A stretch of DNA of 64,000 nucleotides, from assembly GCA_037074765.1 (NCBI GenBank), contig JBAMDO010000044.1, forward strand, positions 186,001 through 250,000, read 5' to 3'. The notes under the pieces are model-generated. The model did not search any database. It was not told where the DNA came from and saw only the letters and a program-made list of their open reading frames with translations. The DNA comes from Mansonella perstans (taxonomy: Eukaryota > Nematoda > Chromadorea > Rhabditida > Onchocercidae). The translations under genes were made by a program, and so were the position numbers. Positions 55,141 to 64,000 of this stretch are shown one piece after another (position 1 is the stretch's first letter; each line of letters opens with the position of its first letter).

Positions 55141-55983
55141 AAACTTACAAGAATAACGGAAAAAAAAATGAAAAAAGAAATGAAGAAATTAAAACTAAAC
55201 GAACCCACTAAATATGCTTGAAACTTAAAAACCAATGATAAAAATGGCATGCGCAAACGAAAAAAAAACCTTTCTCAAGAAATATTAAAATTCTATAAAA
55301 GAGATAAAATGAAAACAAGGGAAATTTCTGGGAAATTCTGGAAGACAAAAAAAAAAGAAAACAGGAAATGCCGAAAGATTGTTTCTGCGCTGTTATCAGT
55401 TCGAATCAGTGCCTAATGTTGTTGTTACCAAAATCAGGAAAAAAATTTTTATTTTTGCTCTGCAGAATGACATGTCCTACCGCTTTCTTGCTTTCATTGA
55501 TTACTTACACAATGGGATAAATAAAGGTAAAAATTAAAGCCTATATTTCGGAATGAGTTATAATACCATCATCAAATATTCCACACTGAATGTATGGGTA
55601 ATATCAGTGCTACTGGTATCCAAATTTCAATAAATCTTTTTTCTTCTGGAGATGGAATAAGCAATGAAGCATATCATTTTGTAAGGTCACAAAATCTTGT
55701 CTTCCTGGGTTTAAACTCTAAACACTAGATCAATTCTGAACTGGCCACATATTACAGATGGAGCAAAATTTTTACGGTCTAAAAATTGCCCAGCAATAAA
55801 TCTGACATAATAAATACTAAACTATGGTATACGAGATACCAGCTAAAAGTTCATTTCACATTTGTAATGGAGCTATCCTTGCCCCCAACCTCCATCGAAG
55901 GCTGTCACTTCTCACTGCTCCGAAATGCTTGACGAAAATACTGAAGGTCACTGAATCGAATTGAAAAATCACAGCTTATAGTC
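55141..55983 (-). repeat. Right arm of ~840-bp inverted repeat
   Basis: This is the reverse complement of 51,955-52,798. It contains an antisense copy of the QSOX stop codon region (TATAAGCTGTGA on the minus strand) and the following 3' UTR. The preceding QSOX exon sequence (membrane span and tail) is not present beyond the arm. Only the 3' end was duplicated. Confidence 0.93.
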
Positions 55984-57843
55984 TGACAAATCTCCTGGTC
56001 GCTTAATTTTCCAATTGAAAAAGAATAGCGAAATGTTCCATCAAAAGTTCCAATTTCGCTATGTATACTCTTCGTCGTTTTTGTAATCAAGCTGTTTCTT
56101 TGTTGATATTCGCAATTTTTCCTTCCAATTCTATTATTTTTCCCAGAGAAGAACATTCTCGTTTGATGCCATTGACTGTATCACATGATCACATGATCTA
56201 AGTTGGTAATCGTAATCCACAAGTTTTTCTGCAAAATAGATGATAGTAATTACCTCAACTTAAGCAGTGTTATCAAGTAACAAAATTTAATGAAAATTGA
56301 CATTTGAAGAAAAAATGGTACACGGTTAAGTTGTTACAATTAAGCAAAATGAATCGTGAAACAATCATTCAATGCGCTCTTATCCTTGCAACAAATGAAT
56401 CTTCTACAATTACCTCATATCATTCAATATCATTTCCGCATATCGTTAGAGATTGTTTAGAATTCAGGATTTTTTTTTTTCGACATGCGGCTGTTTTTAA
56501 ATATAGCCCGTAATGCTGCGTAAACACATTGATGAGTTAGCGTTACGTGGTACATGTGCTTCTTATTATCAGACTTGCGTGCGATCCTTGAATTTAAAAT
56601 ATTTTGAAGATCAGTTAATTTAATTGGTCTGTTCTGCAGATAGTTCTTATGCAAATGCAGTTACTATTGTTGGAGTTGTCCACGCAATGATGAAATAGTT
56701 ATTGCGAATAGAAAGAGACAGTCCGGTACAATAAAATGACCAATAAGCAGACTTCGAAGAACTTCCAAAGAACAAAATATTCAAAAACTTGGACAAAGGG
56801 AGAGAGGCTTTTTGGTCAATTGTTGATAGTTAGAAGTAACGGGCCGCAAGAGTTAGCACATGGCAATCGGTTCTTCCGAGTAACGTGTTTCACATGAGAT
56901 GTGAAAGTTTCTGAGGGGCTTGGAAGGACAGGTGGTTTTTCCGAAGTCATACTTATTTCTTTCTGGCAATCCCAGTTTGTTTATTTGTCTTTATATACTG
57001 ATATCTCTAGATATCCATTAATCATATATGTTTGAATTAGCGTATTGAAATCGAATCATTTGTTTAACTGATGAATCAATCACGAGGATTATCACTTTAA
57101 CTAATGATTACTATAAGCTTAAGGTACTGTAGTAATGTTGATCATGTCATTATCATTTGTTTTGCAAAACCAACTTTTTTCTATGGCTATGATTTATTTT
57201 GGTAAAATCTATTTTCACTTATCTGGTATCTCTTACCTTGCTTTCTTAGTTTTTTTTTAAATCATAATTTAAGTTTATCTTTCTCTTAATCTTTGCGAAT
57301 AATTTTCTCTCATTTGCTTTACTTACCGTTATCTTTTATTTCGCTTTTATTGTCTCATTTTTATTCATTTTCATCATACTTCTATCCCCAATGATTCTAA
57401 ACTTGCCTACTTTTAACGAAACCATTATTGATTACACTTTTATCCTTCTTCCTGTGTTATTTTCATTGTTTATTTCATTTTGTTACTCTCTACAGTTTGT
57501 GTTGTAAATACATAATTACTTTGTTTCTGCTCTATAGTCATTACTGTTCAGTGGACGGCAAGAAAAGATAACCGAAGGGTTTTTTCTCCTTTGTCTCTCA
57601 TAGTTTAAATTCTAAGATTTTGAATGTTTTGATACCAAGTAAAGTCAAATGGATAACGTAGATGAGCTTCGTTGATATTTCCGCGGTTAAAAAAATGTCT
57701 TCTAGAAATGGAAAGTATAAGGCTTTCTTGATATGGAGATGAGAAAGGAAGAATGGAAAGTTCAGCGGTTACAAACCAATCGTTTGTAAAAATTTGATCA
57801 TTTCCCTTTTTACCTTCTTATGATATTGTTTTCTTATTTTCAG
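55984..57843. other. Intergenic, upstream of AMPK beta
   Basis: AT-rich sequence without a supportable exon on either strand. It ends with a pyrimidine-rich run and TTTTCAG that begins the AMPK beta 5' exon. Confidence 0.5.
57830..57843 (+). promoter_or_regulatory. Candidate SL trans-splice acceptor of AMPK beta
   Basis: TTATTTTCAG precedes the exon that contains the first in-frame ATG, 123 nt downstream. No upstream coding exon was found, so this acceptor may receive a spliced leader or a non-coding first exon. Confidence 0.4.
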
Positions 57844-57966
57844 AAAAGACAGTTCAAAGGTGGAATATTATTATTTCTTTTTTAAAAAAAAAGATAGCTT
57901 TGAACATAAAGAAGAATTGTTTTTGCGGCGGGATTGTGGCAAAAAACCAAGCAGACGGGCTGTGAT

Positions 57967-59946
57967 ATGGGCAATAATCAGGGTGGACTTCATAAACGGG
58001 AGCGTGGCCTCGATGGGCAGCAACGCGCACGACACTGGACAGCTGGTAGTGTCGCTGGTGGTAGTAGTGCATCCGGTCATATGATGAGTGGTGGTAATAC
58101 AGCGGAAGACGGATGTCCTGTGCAGGTTTGTATACATTTTTTATTAGGTTTTTCTTAGAATTATTAAGAATGCATTGAAAAGAGACTGTTTTCTATTGAT
58201 TTCTCCGATTGGCCGTATCTCATGTCTTGTTAATTTATATCAAAAGAATTGGAAAAATTAATTTCACCGTTGATTGCTGGATTATCATTCAATCCACTCG
58301 TTATTACTAATCTGCTGTTACTTTTTTTTTGGTTGTTACTCAGCCGAGCCTTTACAGTTTATTTGATGAAAAGAACTACTTTTTGCATTTGATTTGGCTT
58401 GTCTTGTTATTACTCAGTCAAGATCTTCACTTCAGAAGAACTTTTTTTTAAATGTCAGAAAATGTATCGAGACTTTTCAACTGAATTTTTTGAAAACGTT
58501 TTAGGTAAAAATTGCGAAAAGCGACGGGTCTGTTTCAACACCAAGTATCCAGTTTTCTGAAGCAAATGAATATCCGGTGGTTTTTAAATGGCAAGGAGGA
58601 AGTCAGGCGGGTGGAGTTTATATATCTGGTTCCTGGGATGGTTGGAAAAAGTTAACACCATTATGTAAATCCACTCAGGACTTCTCGACTATAATTAATT
58701 TGAATCCTGGTAAGCGCAAATGGTAAAATTATACTGTGAAGAAGTCACAGTGGTGTGGTTTATGCAGTTTCTTATAACTTTTTCAGTGTTAGGCGATAGT
58801 GTATGTTCACAATAGACGGTCTTATTTCGCAGCTGATAGGTCTTATTTTATTTTTTATTTACATAGGTACGGTTATGTTCCATTGTAGGTAAGGTATGAG
58901 GTAAAACGAAAAAGTTTCTGTCCAAAAACATTACTTTTAATGGACCAATTGAACTTTGTTTTGCCTATCAAAATAAACTTTACAGGGAGACATGAATATA
59001 AATTTTTTATCGATGGAAAATGGGTAGTTGACGAAAACGCTGCGAAAACTGATAATAAGTTCGGCAGTCAAAACAATGTAATCGCAATTGATGAAGCCGA
59101 TTTTGAAGTATTTTTTCAATTTATGAAGAAGGCAAAGGTTTTTCTAAAACTTTACAGGTGTGATGGTGTGGTGCTTTCTCTTTTTCTTTCGTTTGTTTGA
59201 CAATCTAAGCAAATTCACTTTTCCAGTCTGTCATTCAAATTTACTTTTTCAGCCTTTCAAAAATTAAGAGTCTATAGTTTACGTATATTGAATTTGCTTG
59301 TCATGCTGTATTAATTGAGTTTTTATTAGTTCTTATTCTTATCATATTTCTAGGTATTTGATGCTCTTGATCGTGATTTAGCATCATCAAATGCTGGAGA
59401 AGCAATGAGGAAGGTAAACATGGCTGGTGCACCATCTTCTTCACATGACACACCCAATGAACGCGAAATTGAGAAGTTAAAAAATTTCACACAAGAAATA
59501 CCAGATCGTCGAGAGTTCGAAAAGGCTCAAAATCCACCAGTTTTACCGCCACATCTTCTTCAGGTACTCGTGTTGAGTCTTTTCAAAGATTGTAATTTCA
59601 AGTACACGTTGGTCTATGCTTAATCATTTTTTGTTAGATTTGATATGATGTTGGGTTTTGCTTATCTTGTATCTATTTACTTTTGTCCAATTCTAGGTGA
59701 CCGTTTTCCTAGTTTTAATATATCAGTGCTTTATAGTAAACAGATCTAATTTGCTTGTATTTTTTACAGGTCATTCTCAATAAGGACACGCCTATGCAAT
59801 GTGATCCAAATGTATTGCCGGAACCAAACCACGTGATGCTGAATCATCTTTATGCTCTGTCAATTAAGGATGGTGTTATGGTGCTTTCTGCAACACATCG
59901 ATATCGAAAGAAATATGTGACAACGCTACTTTATAAACCAATTTAA
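57967..59946 (+). CDS. 5'-AMP-activated protein kinase beta subunit, 5 exons, 290 aa
   Basis: The scaffold subunit of AMPK binds glycogen and joins the alpha and gamma subunits. Exons 57,967-58,125, 58,505-58,709, 58,986-59,107, 59,354-59,563 and 59,770-59,946 join in phase. The start MGNNQGG gives Gly-2 in an N-myristoylation-like context, followed by a Gly/Ser/His-rich stretch. The CBM48 glycogen-binding module (about residues 76-165) has VVFKWQGG, VYISGSWDGWKK, HEYKFFIDGKW and NNVIAIDEADFEVFDAL. It keeps the two binding tryptophans (DGW and GKW) and a Ser in LCKSTQDF at the place of the human Ser-108. The C-terminal ASC domain (PPHLLQVILNKDT, EPNHVMLNHLYALSIKDG, VLSATHRYRKKYVTTLLYKP) is almost identical to vertebrate beta. 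C. elegans orthologues are aakb-1/aakb-2; I cannot say which one this matches. Confidence 0.97.
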
Positions 59947-60614
59947 CTGATGAATATTTTACTCTGATTCCGGTAGATCTAAAATTACGGTCTTTTATGC
60001 TTTCATTTTTGCTGTATCACTGCTTCCATAATTAATATTAGTTAATTAGAATTTTTATGTAATTGATCTGGAAAGTGTGAGGTTTGACCTCTGAAAGTAA
60101 GTTGTTGGTTTCGGCTGTTCCTTAATTTGCTGCACTCTCAGTTGTTCAGTTCATTGGATTTTTGGAAATAAGTAAGGGAAAAAGTGGCGAAGATGATATC
60201 ATAGCCGAGTTTTTCTACACTATGCTGTTATACCAACGTTTTCATTTCCAGGCCATATGTAGTTTTAAAGATTAAATTTGGAAAAGTGAGCTAGGCTGCA
60301 GTTTGTATTCTTTGCACTTTTCGATATTGCTTCTTATTTTTAAATATTGTTATTGTTGTCCAGAAATATATGTGTATAGCTTGTAATATTAATCATATAT
60401 GTAACTTATGATAAACAGCACTTGAGTTATATTTTTTCCTGCACAGAATAATTTGAATTTTTAGTTGAAAATCAACATCCTTATACTGCAATTATGTGTG
60501 CCTTGAAATTTTCGGATTGTTTAGAGTGTGACGTTATGAAATGGCAAAATCGATCTTTTTTTTTTTTAAAGAATTGGGTTTAGTAATTTCCTGGTGATAG
60601 TTTGGTGAAACAGT
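59947..60614. other. Short intergenic region / AMPK beta 3' UTR
   Basis: Less than 0.7 kb lies between the AMPK beta stop and the next ATG in the same direction. The AMPK beta 3' UTR probably fills part of it. No other feature was seen. Confidence 0.5.
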
Positions 60615-63374
60615 ATGGAGCAGACGTGGACATTAGAGCGGACATGGAGTGGCGCTGATTTATCAACTGGATGGTCTTCATCAGTTTCAGAATATGGATA
60701 TTGCTGTATGATACAGGTTGGTTATGGGACTTGTTTAAGAATGTGACATGATGATAGTTTTAGATGTTATTTACTCGATTTTGAAAGGCTGCTTACTACA
60801 GATCTCATTGTTTATCTTGTAGTTATATTTTTTTTATCTTGCAGTTGATGGTTAGTGGTATATCATTTTAAAAAAATGTTAATTGTGATAGTTCACCACT
60901 CAATATGGCACCGGCACCATCACTTATATTTTATTTTCACATTTTGAAAAAAAAATGAAAGCTACTTTTGACATTCATTATAGATACGTCTTATAGCTTA
61001 TAAGTTGCATCATTCGCTAGCTCATTGGATTTTTCCCTTCTGGGTTTTGGATCCTCATTTTTCGAGTCTTAAATAGAATAAGATTTCAAAAACAAGGAAG
61101 AGATTCTTTATAACCATTTTTGTTCATCGTTTCTACGGTATATCTTTAGCCATATTATTATCATGATGAAATTGTTTTAAAGAATCATAGCTTTTTATGT
61201 TCGTGTTGTTATTTCTTCCCTTAAATTTTCGTATTTTTTAGTGTACAAAGAAGAAATCACATGATGAATGGATATTAAGCGTAAATCCCGAAGAGCATTG
61301 CGCATATTCCCTACTTGTTGATGTAGTCCTATCCGTCGGTGCTTTCCACTTCAAGGTTTCTCACTCTTTTGGCATATTTGTTTTGATGTAACTTTCTTTT
61401 CCAATTTCTTCCTTAAATTTCTAATTTCATCTAGTATTTTATTATTTTAGCTGTTTCGTATTAGTATGAAATTTTTTTAATTAATTTCACCATAACAGTA
61501 TTTAATCATGATAAGTTTTAAATATGAAACTACTAATTTTAAAACTATTTAGCCATGATATGCTGTAAATAAATAGTATCATATTTTACAGGTTTATAGG
61601 GATTTGTGGGATGCATCGAGTATTGTGATGCAAGAGGAGACACGAAGTGGATCGAGAGTTGATGTAACGCTAAGGTTGCGGATAATCGAAACCCTCTCAC
61701 CGCAAGATCTTAGTGGACAGACACCATACAGGGATTTTGAAATAAGTGTAAGTTCGTTCGATGATATAATTACTACAATAGGCAGCAAAGAAATTACTGA
61801 GTGCTATGATTTTTTCTGTATTATTTGTTATTTGAAAGGCTGATTATTCTGGATGTAAAACCATTACGGTCAGTTGCTGTTGTGGTATAAAAATTCATTT
61901 TGGCTGAAGATTCCTTCAACCGTAAAAGAGATAAGGCATTCTTTTCCTTTTCATGAAAATTGGCCTTTCGTTCACATTTTTCAAATTTTAAAAAGTACTT
62001 TAAGTGTAAAGGACGTTCATGGTTTGTTGATGCCACGTATTTGGCATCCATTGGTGGGAAAATGTTTACCGAATGGAATGAAAAGCGATCCAAAGGTGTA
62101 AAAAAGTGTTGGGTGGATGGTATCTCGACTTATGAATTAGAATGTCTCATTGATGCGACAGCGAAATATCGACAAATTGTCGTGACAAGGTTTGTAGCCG
62201 TAGTATTTGTAGTAGGCAATGAGATCAATGGATATTGTTAAAATTGTCTGAATAATTAAGCATACTGAATTTGGGCATTTGTTATTTCTGTAACTGGTAG
62301 AATTATGATTGCTATTATATGAGAACTTATAATGGTTATTTAGGCTAAGTATCTGATAGAATGTTTGTTAGCTTCTTCGACTCATCAAAATTGGCGGATA
62401 GAATCCAATTCATGAATTTTTTTTATTTGATTATTGAATTGCTGTAAGTGGATTGTTCAAACTGGCCTTTTCGGTGGAAGAAATAAGCAAAATCCTATTG
62501 AAAATTAAAATTTTATGTTTAGTTAGACTGAACTAATAATATGTAAGACATCTGGAACATTAGGAATCGCCAAAGCAAAGGTCGCGCTGCTAATCCCGTA
62601 AATATTTGCTTGAAGAGAGTTGAAACGAAAAAAAAAAAAAGAGTTTTGATTATCAATTTTGCAATTTCAGTTTAATCTAACTGATATACTTTAAAGGATG
62701 AATTATGATGTTTTGGTCAGTGTTTCATTTCGGTATAATATTGGCTCAGTATTGCGAGCAGTGGAATCATTTCTTATGGATGCCGAATGGATTCATCCAA
62801 TTCGACGACTTGAATACGCTGTTTGTTACAAGTAAATCCATTCTTTTTTTTTCAAATTCGATTTTTTGAAATTTTCCAGGATCACAGTATTTTTCAGAAA
62901 CAATAAAATTAAGGATTAATGGAATACGACAAGTAAATAAGGTTTGAAATGCAAAGATAATTTCGAAAAGACTCCTGTGTTATTTTTTCATTTCTTTTTT
63001 ATTTTATTTCACTTTTTTTTATTGTTTTAGATTAGCCAGACTCGGAGATACTATGAGCAGAAAATTAGTTTCATCTAATACAGCTATTGAAAAGTTGCAC
63101 GAATATTTGGCCGAAAATGGTGAAACCTTAGCTCAGGTATATTGATTTCATCTGTTTGAGAAATCATTCGCTTGTCTCATTTTAATCAGAAAGTTACTTT
63201 TGCACTTCAAGTTGTGCTAGAACAGTTCGTAAAATGTTTTATATCTTTGCCTTCCAGCAAAAGACTTTTTTTTCATCATTACCTATCACTTTTCAAAATT
63301 CTAATATCACGTTTCAGATGCATCCGGATGTACTGATCTCTTTGAATATTCATCCAGATCACGTACTTTTGTAG
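60615..63374 (+). CDS. BTB/POZ-domain protein with possible MATH-like N-terminus, 7 exons, 287 aa
   Basis: Seven exons join perfectly in phase: 60,615-60,716; 61,242-61,355; 61,592-61,747; 61,996-62,189; 62,697-62,831; 63,031-63,136; 63,318-63,374. Residues about 125-235 show a BTB pattern: an FVDATYLASIGGKMFTEW-type first helix pair, VDGISTYELECLIDA, then YDVLVSVSFRYNIGSVL and RAVESFLMD. The following KLARLGDTMSRKL and LHEYLAENGETLA resemble the helices after many nematode BTB domains. The first ~124 residues are beta-rich and sit where MATH precedes BTB in nematode bath proteins, but the motif match is weak. BTB proteins commonly bind CUL3 and recruit substrates to ubiquitination; that role is inference here. 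The acceptor of exon 4 is a poor AAAAAG, and TTTAAG nine bases later would also keep the frame. An AG one base before the ATG could be a trans-splice site. Confidence 0.78.
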
Positions 63375-63680
63375 CTATTTGTTGTGTGGTTTGAATCACG
63401 CGACGTTTATTTGCTTACAATTTTCTGAAAAATTTGCTCAAATTTTGTTCCATTCTCCAATCCTAACCCCAAGTTTTCCTTACCTGTTGATTTACAGTGT
63501 ACATTTTCCTTTCTGTTTTAGTTGAAACTATCTCAAGCATTATTCTTTTTTTGCTTAAAGTTACTTTGCTGTAATATCAACAGTTCATTTGTAATGCATA
63601 AAGTGCTGGAATTTCTGTGTTGAATTTTTACAAAAAGTATATTCTCTGTTGGTGGTTTCAGAAGTTTCCTGAACCTCTGA
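63375..63680. other. 3' flank of BTB gene
   Basis: AT-rich sequence, probably the 3' UTR and flank of the BTB gene. No other feature was seen. Confidence 0.45.
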
Positions 63681-63689
63681 CCCACAACG

Positions 63690-64000
63690 AATCTAATTTC
63701 AAAATGTCGAGAGAAAGGAAACCCGCGCAGCTAAGGTTATTGTGGCCATCCCTATCTAGTTAAGAACGGGTTGACCCGTCCGTAATGTTACTAACTCCCG
63801 TCGCATCGAGAAACCACGGCATCTCGCGGACGGCAATTGACACGTAACTTAGCTTTTCCCACGAGTTGCAAATGTTGAGTGACCCTGACCCTTCTCCGGT
63901 AAGGTTCCCCGGAAAAGGAACGCCTCATCAGATCCTCCCAAACATCCTGCTTTCGCATTCCTCAGGTGGAGATTACTCGATTAATCGACCTAATCTCTGT
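63690..64000. other. Unidentified GC-rich island with perfect stem-loops
   Basis: Base composition changes abruptly to GC-rich up to the window edge. Perfect short stems are present: ACGGG/CCCGT at 63,766-63,779, CCGTCCG/CGGACGG at 63,776-63,833 enclosing CGAGA/TCTCG (63,807-63,826), and TCCGG/CCGGA at 63,895-63,913. Stop codons interrupt the frames I checked. It could be a structured RNA gene, an LTR or other repeat edge, or an exon-free regulatory island. I do not recognise it. Confidence 0.5.

Noticed and set aside
55395..55425. tRNA B-box-like GTTCGAATC in the right repeat arm (and its mirror in the left arm)
   Set aside because: No A box or 7-bp acceptor stem pairs around it; it is a chance match inside the duplicated 3' UTR.
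55905..56156. Minus-strand 83-codon open segment ending in the right arm
   Set aside because: It ends in an antisense copy of QSOX 3' sequence, in a frame different from the QSOX end (DYKL then stop), and has no family match. Treated as chance.
57860..58158. Alternative plus/minus open segments over AMPK beta exon 1
   Set aside because: Only the MGNN frame continues in phase into the CBM48 exon; the others are shadows.
63690..64000. Nuclear copy of Wolbachia or rDNA
   Set aside because: The GC-rich composition argues against Wolbachia, and I could not recognise a conserved rRNA core motif. Left as unidentified.

Overview
The window is nuclear DNA of a nematode, and my inference is a spirurid or filarial-type worm. 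It is strongly AT-rich and its genes are cut into many small exons. The introns mostly have TTTCAG or TTTTAG acceptors and GTAAGT-like donors. The protein families match metazoan and nematode orthologues. There are no operons of the bacterial kind, no CRISPR, no rRNA, and no tRNA that I can support.

Layout. (1) About 646-34,381, minus strand: one very large gene for BLTP1 (KIAA1109 / Tweek / C. elegans LPD-3), a bridge-like lipid-transfer protein. Landmark segments run collinear with the human protein from the N-terminal membrane anchor (34.2-34.4 kb) to the last residues (stop codon 646-648). The exon holding the start codon was not found. (2) 34.4-35.5 kb: a short divergent intergenic region with a GA microsatellite. 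(3) 35,501-38,477, plus strand: an XPG/ERCC5 (xpg-1) homologue. Its N-terminal nuclease half looks intact, but the middle of the protein is missing. A conserved catalytic Asp reads as His, and neighbouring homologous segments fall in incompatible frames. I read it as a decaying or pseudogenised repair nuclease. (4) 38.5-44.56 kb: a gene-poor stretch with AT microsatellites. (5) 44,562-51,968, plus strand: quiescin sulfhydryl oxidase (QSOX), 15 exons that join in phase to 669 codons. (6) About 51.95-56.0 kb: an inverted repeat of about 840 bp per arm around a 2.3-kb loop. The left arm begins at the QSOX stop codon. (7) 57,967-59,946, plus strand: AMP-activated kinase beta subunit, 5 exons, 290 aa. 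(8) 60,615-63,374, plus strand: a BTB/POZ-domain protein, 7 exons, 287 aa, with a possible MATH-like N-terminus. (9) 63.68-64.0 kb: a GC-rich island with several perfect short stems, unlike anything else in the window and not identified.

The genes do not form one pathway: lipid bridging at ER contacts, DNA repair, secretory disulfide formation, energy sensing and probable CUL3-type ubiquitin adaptation. Three items most deserve follow-up: the apparent decay of XPG, the near-identical inverted repeat carrying the QSOX 3' end, and the structured GC-rich island at the right edge.
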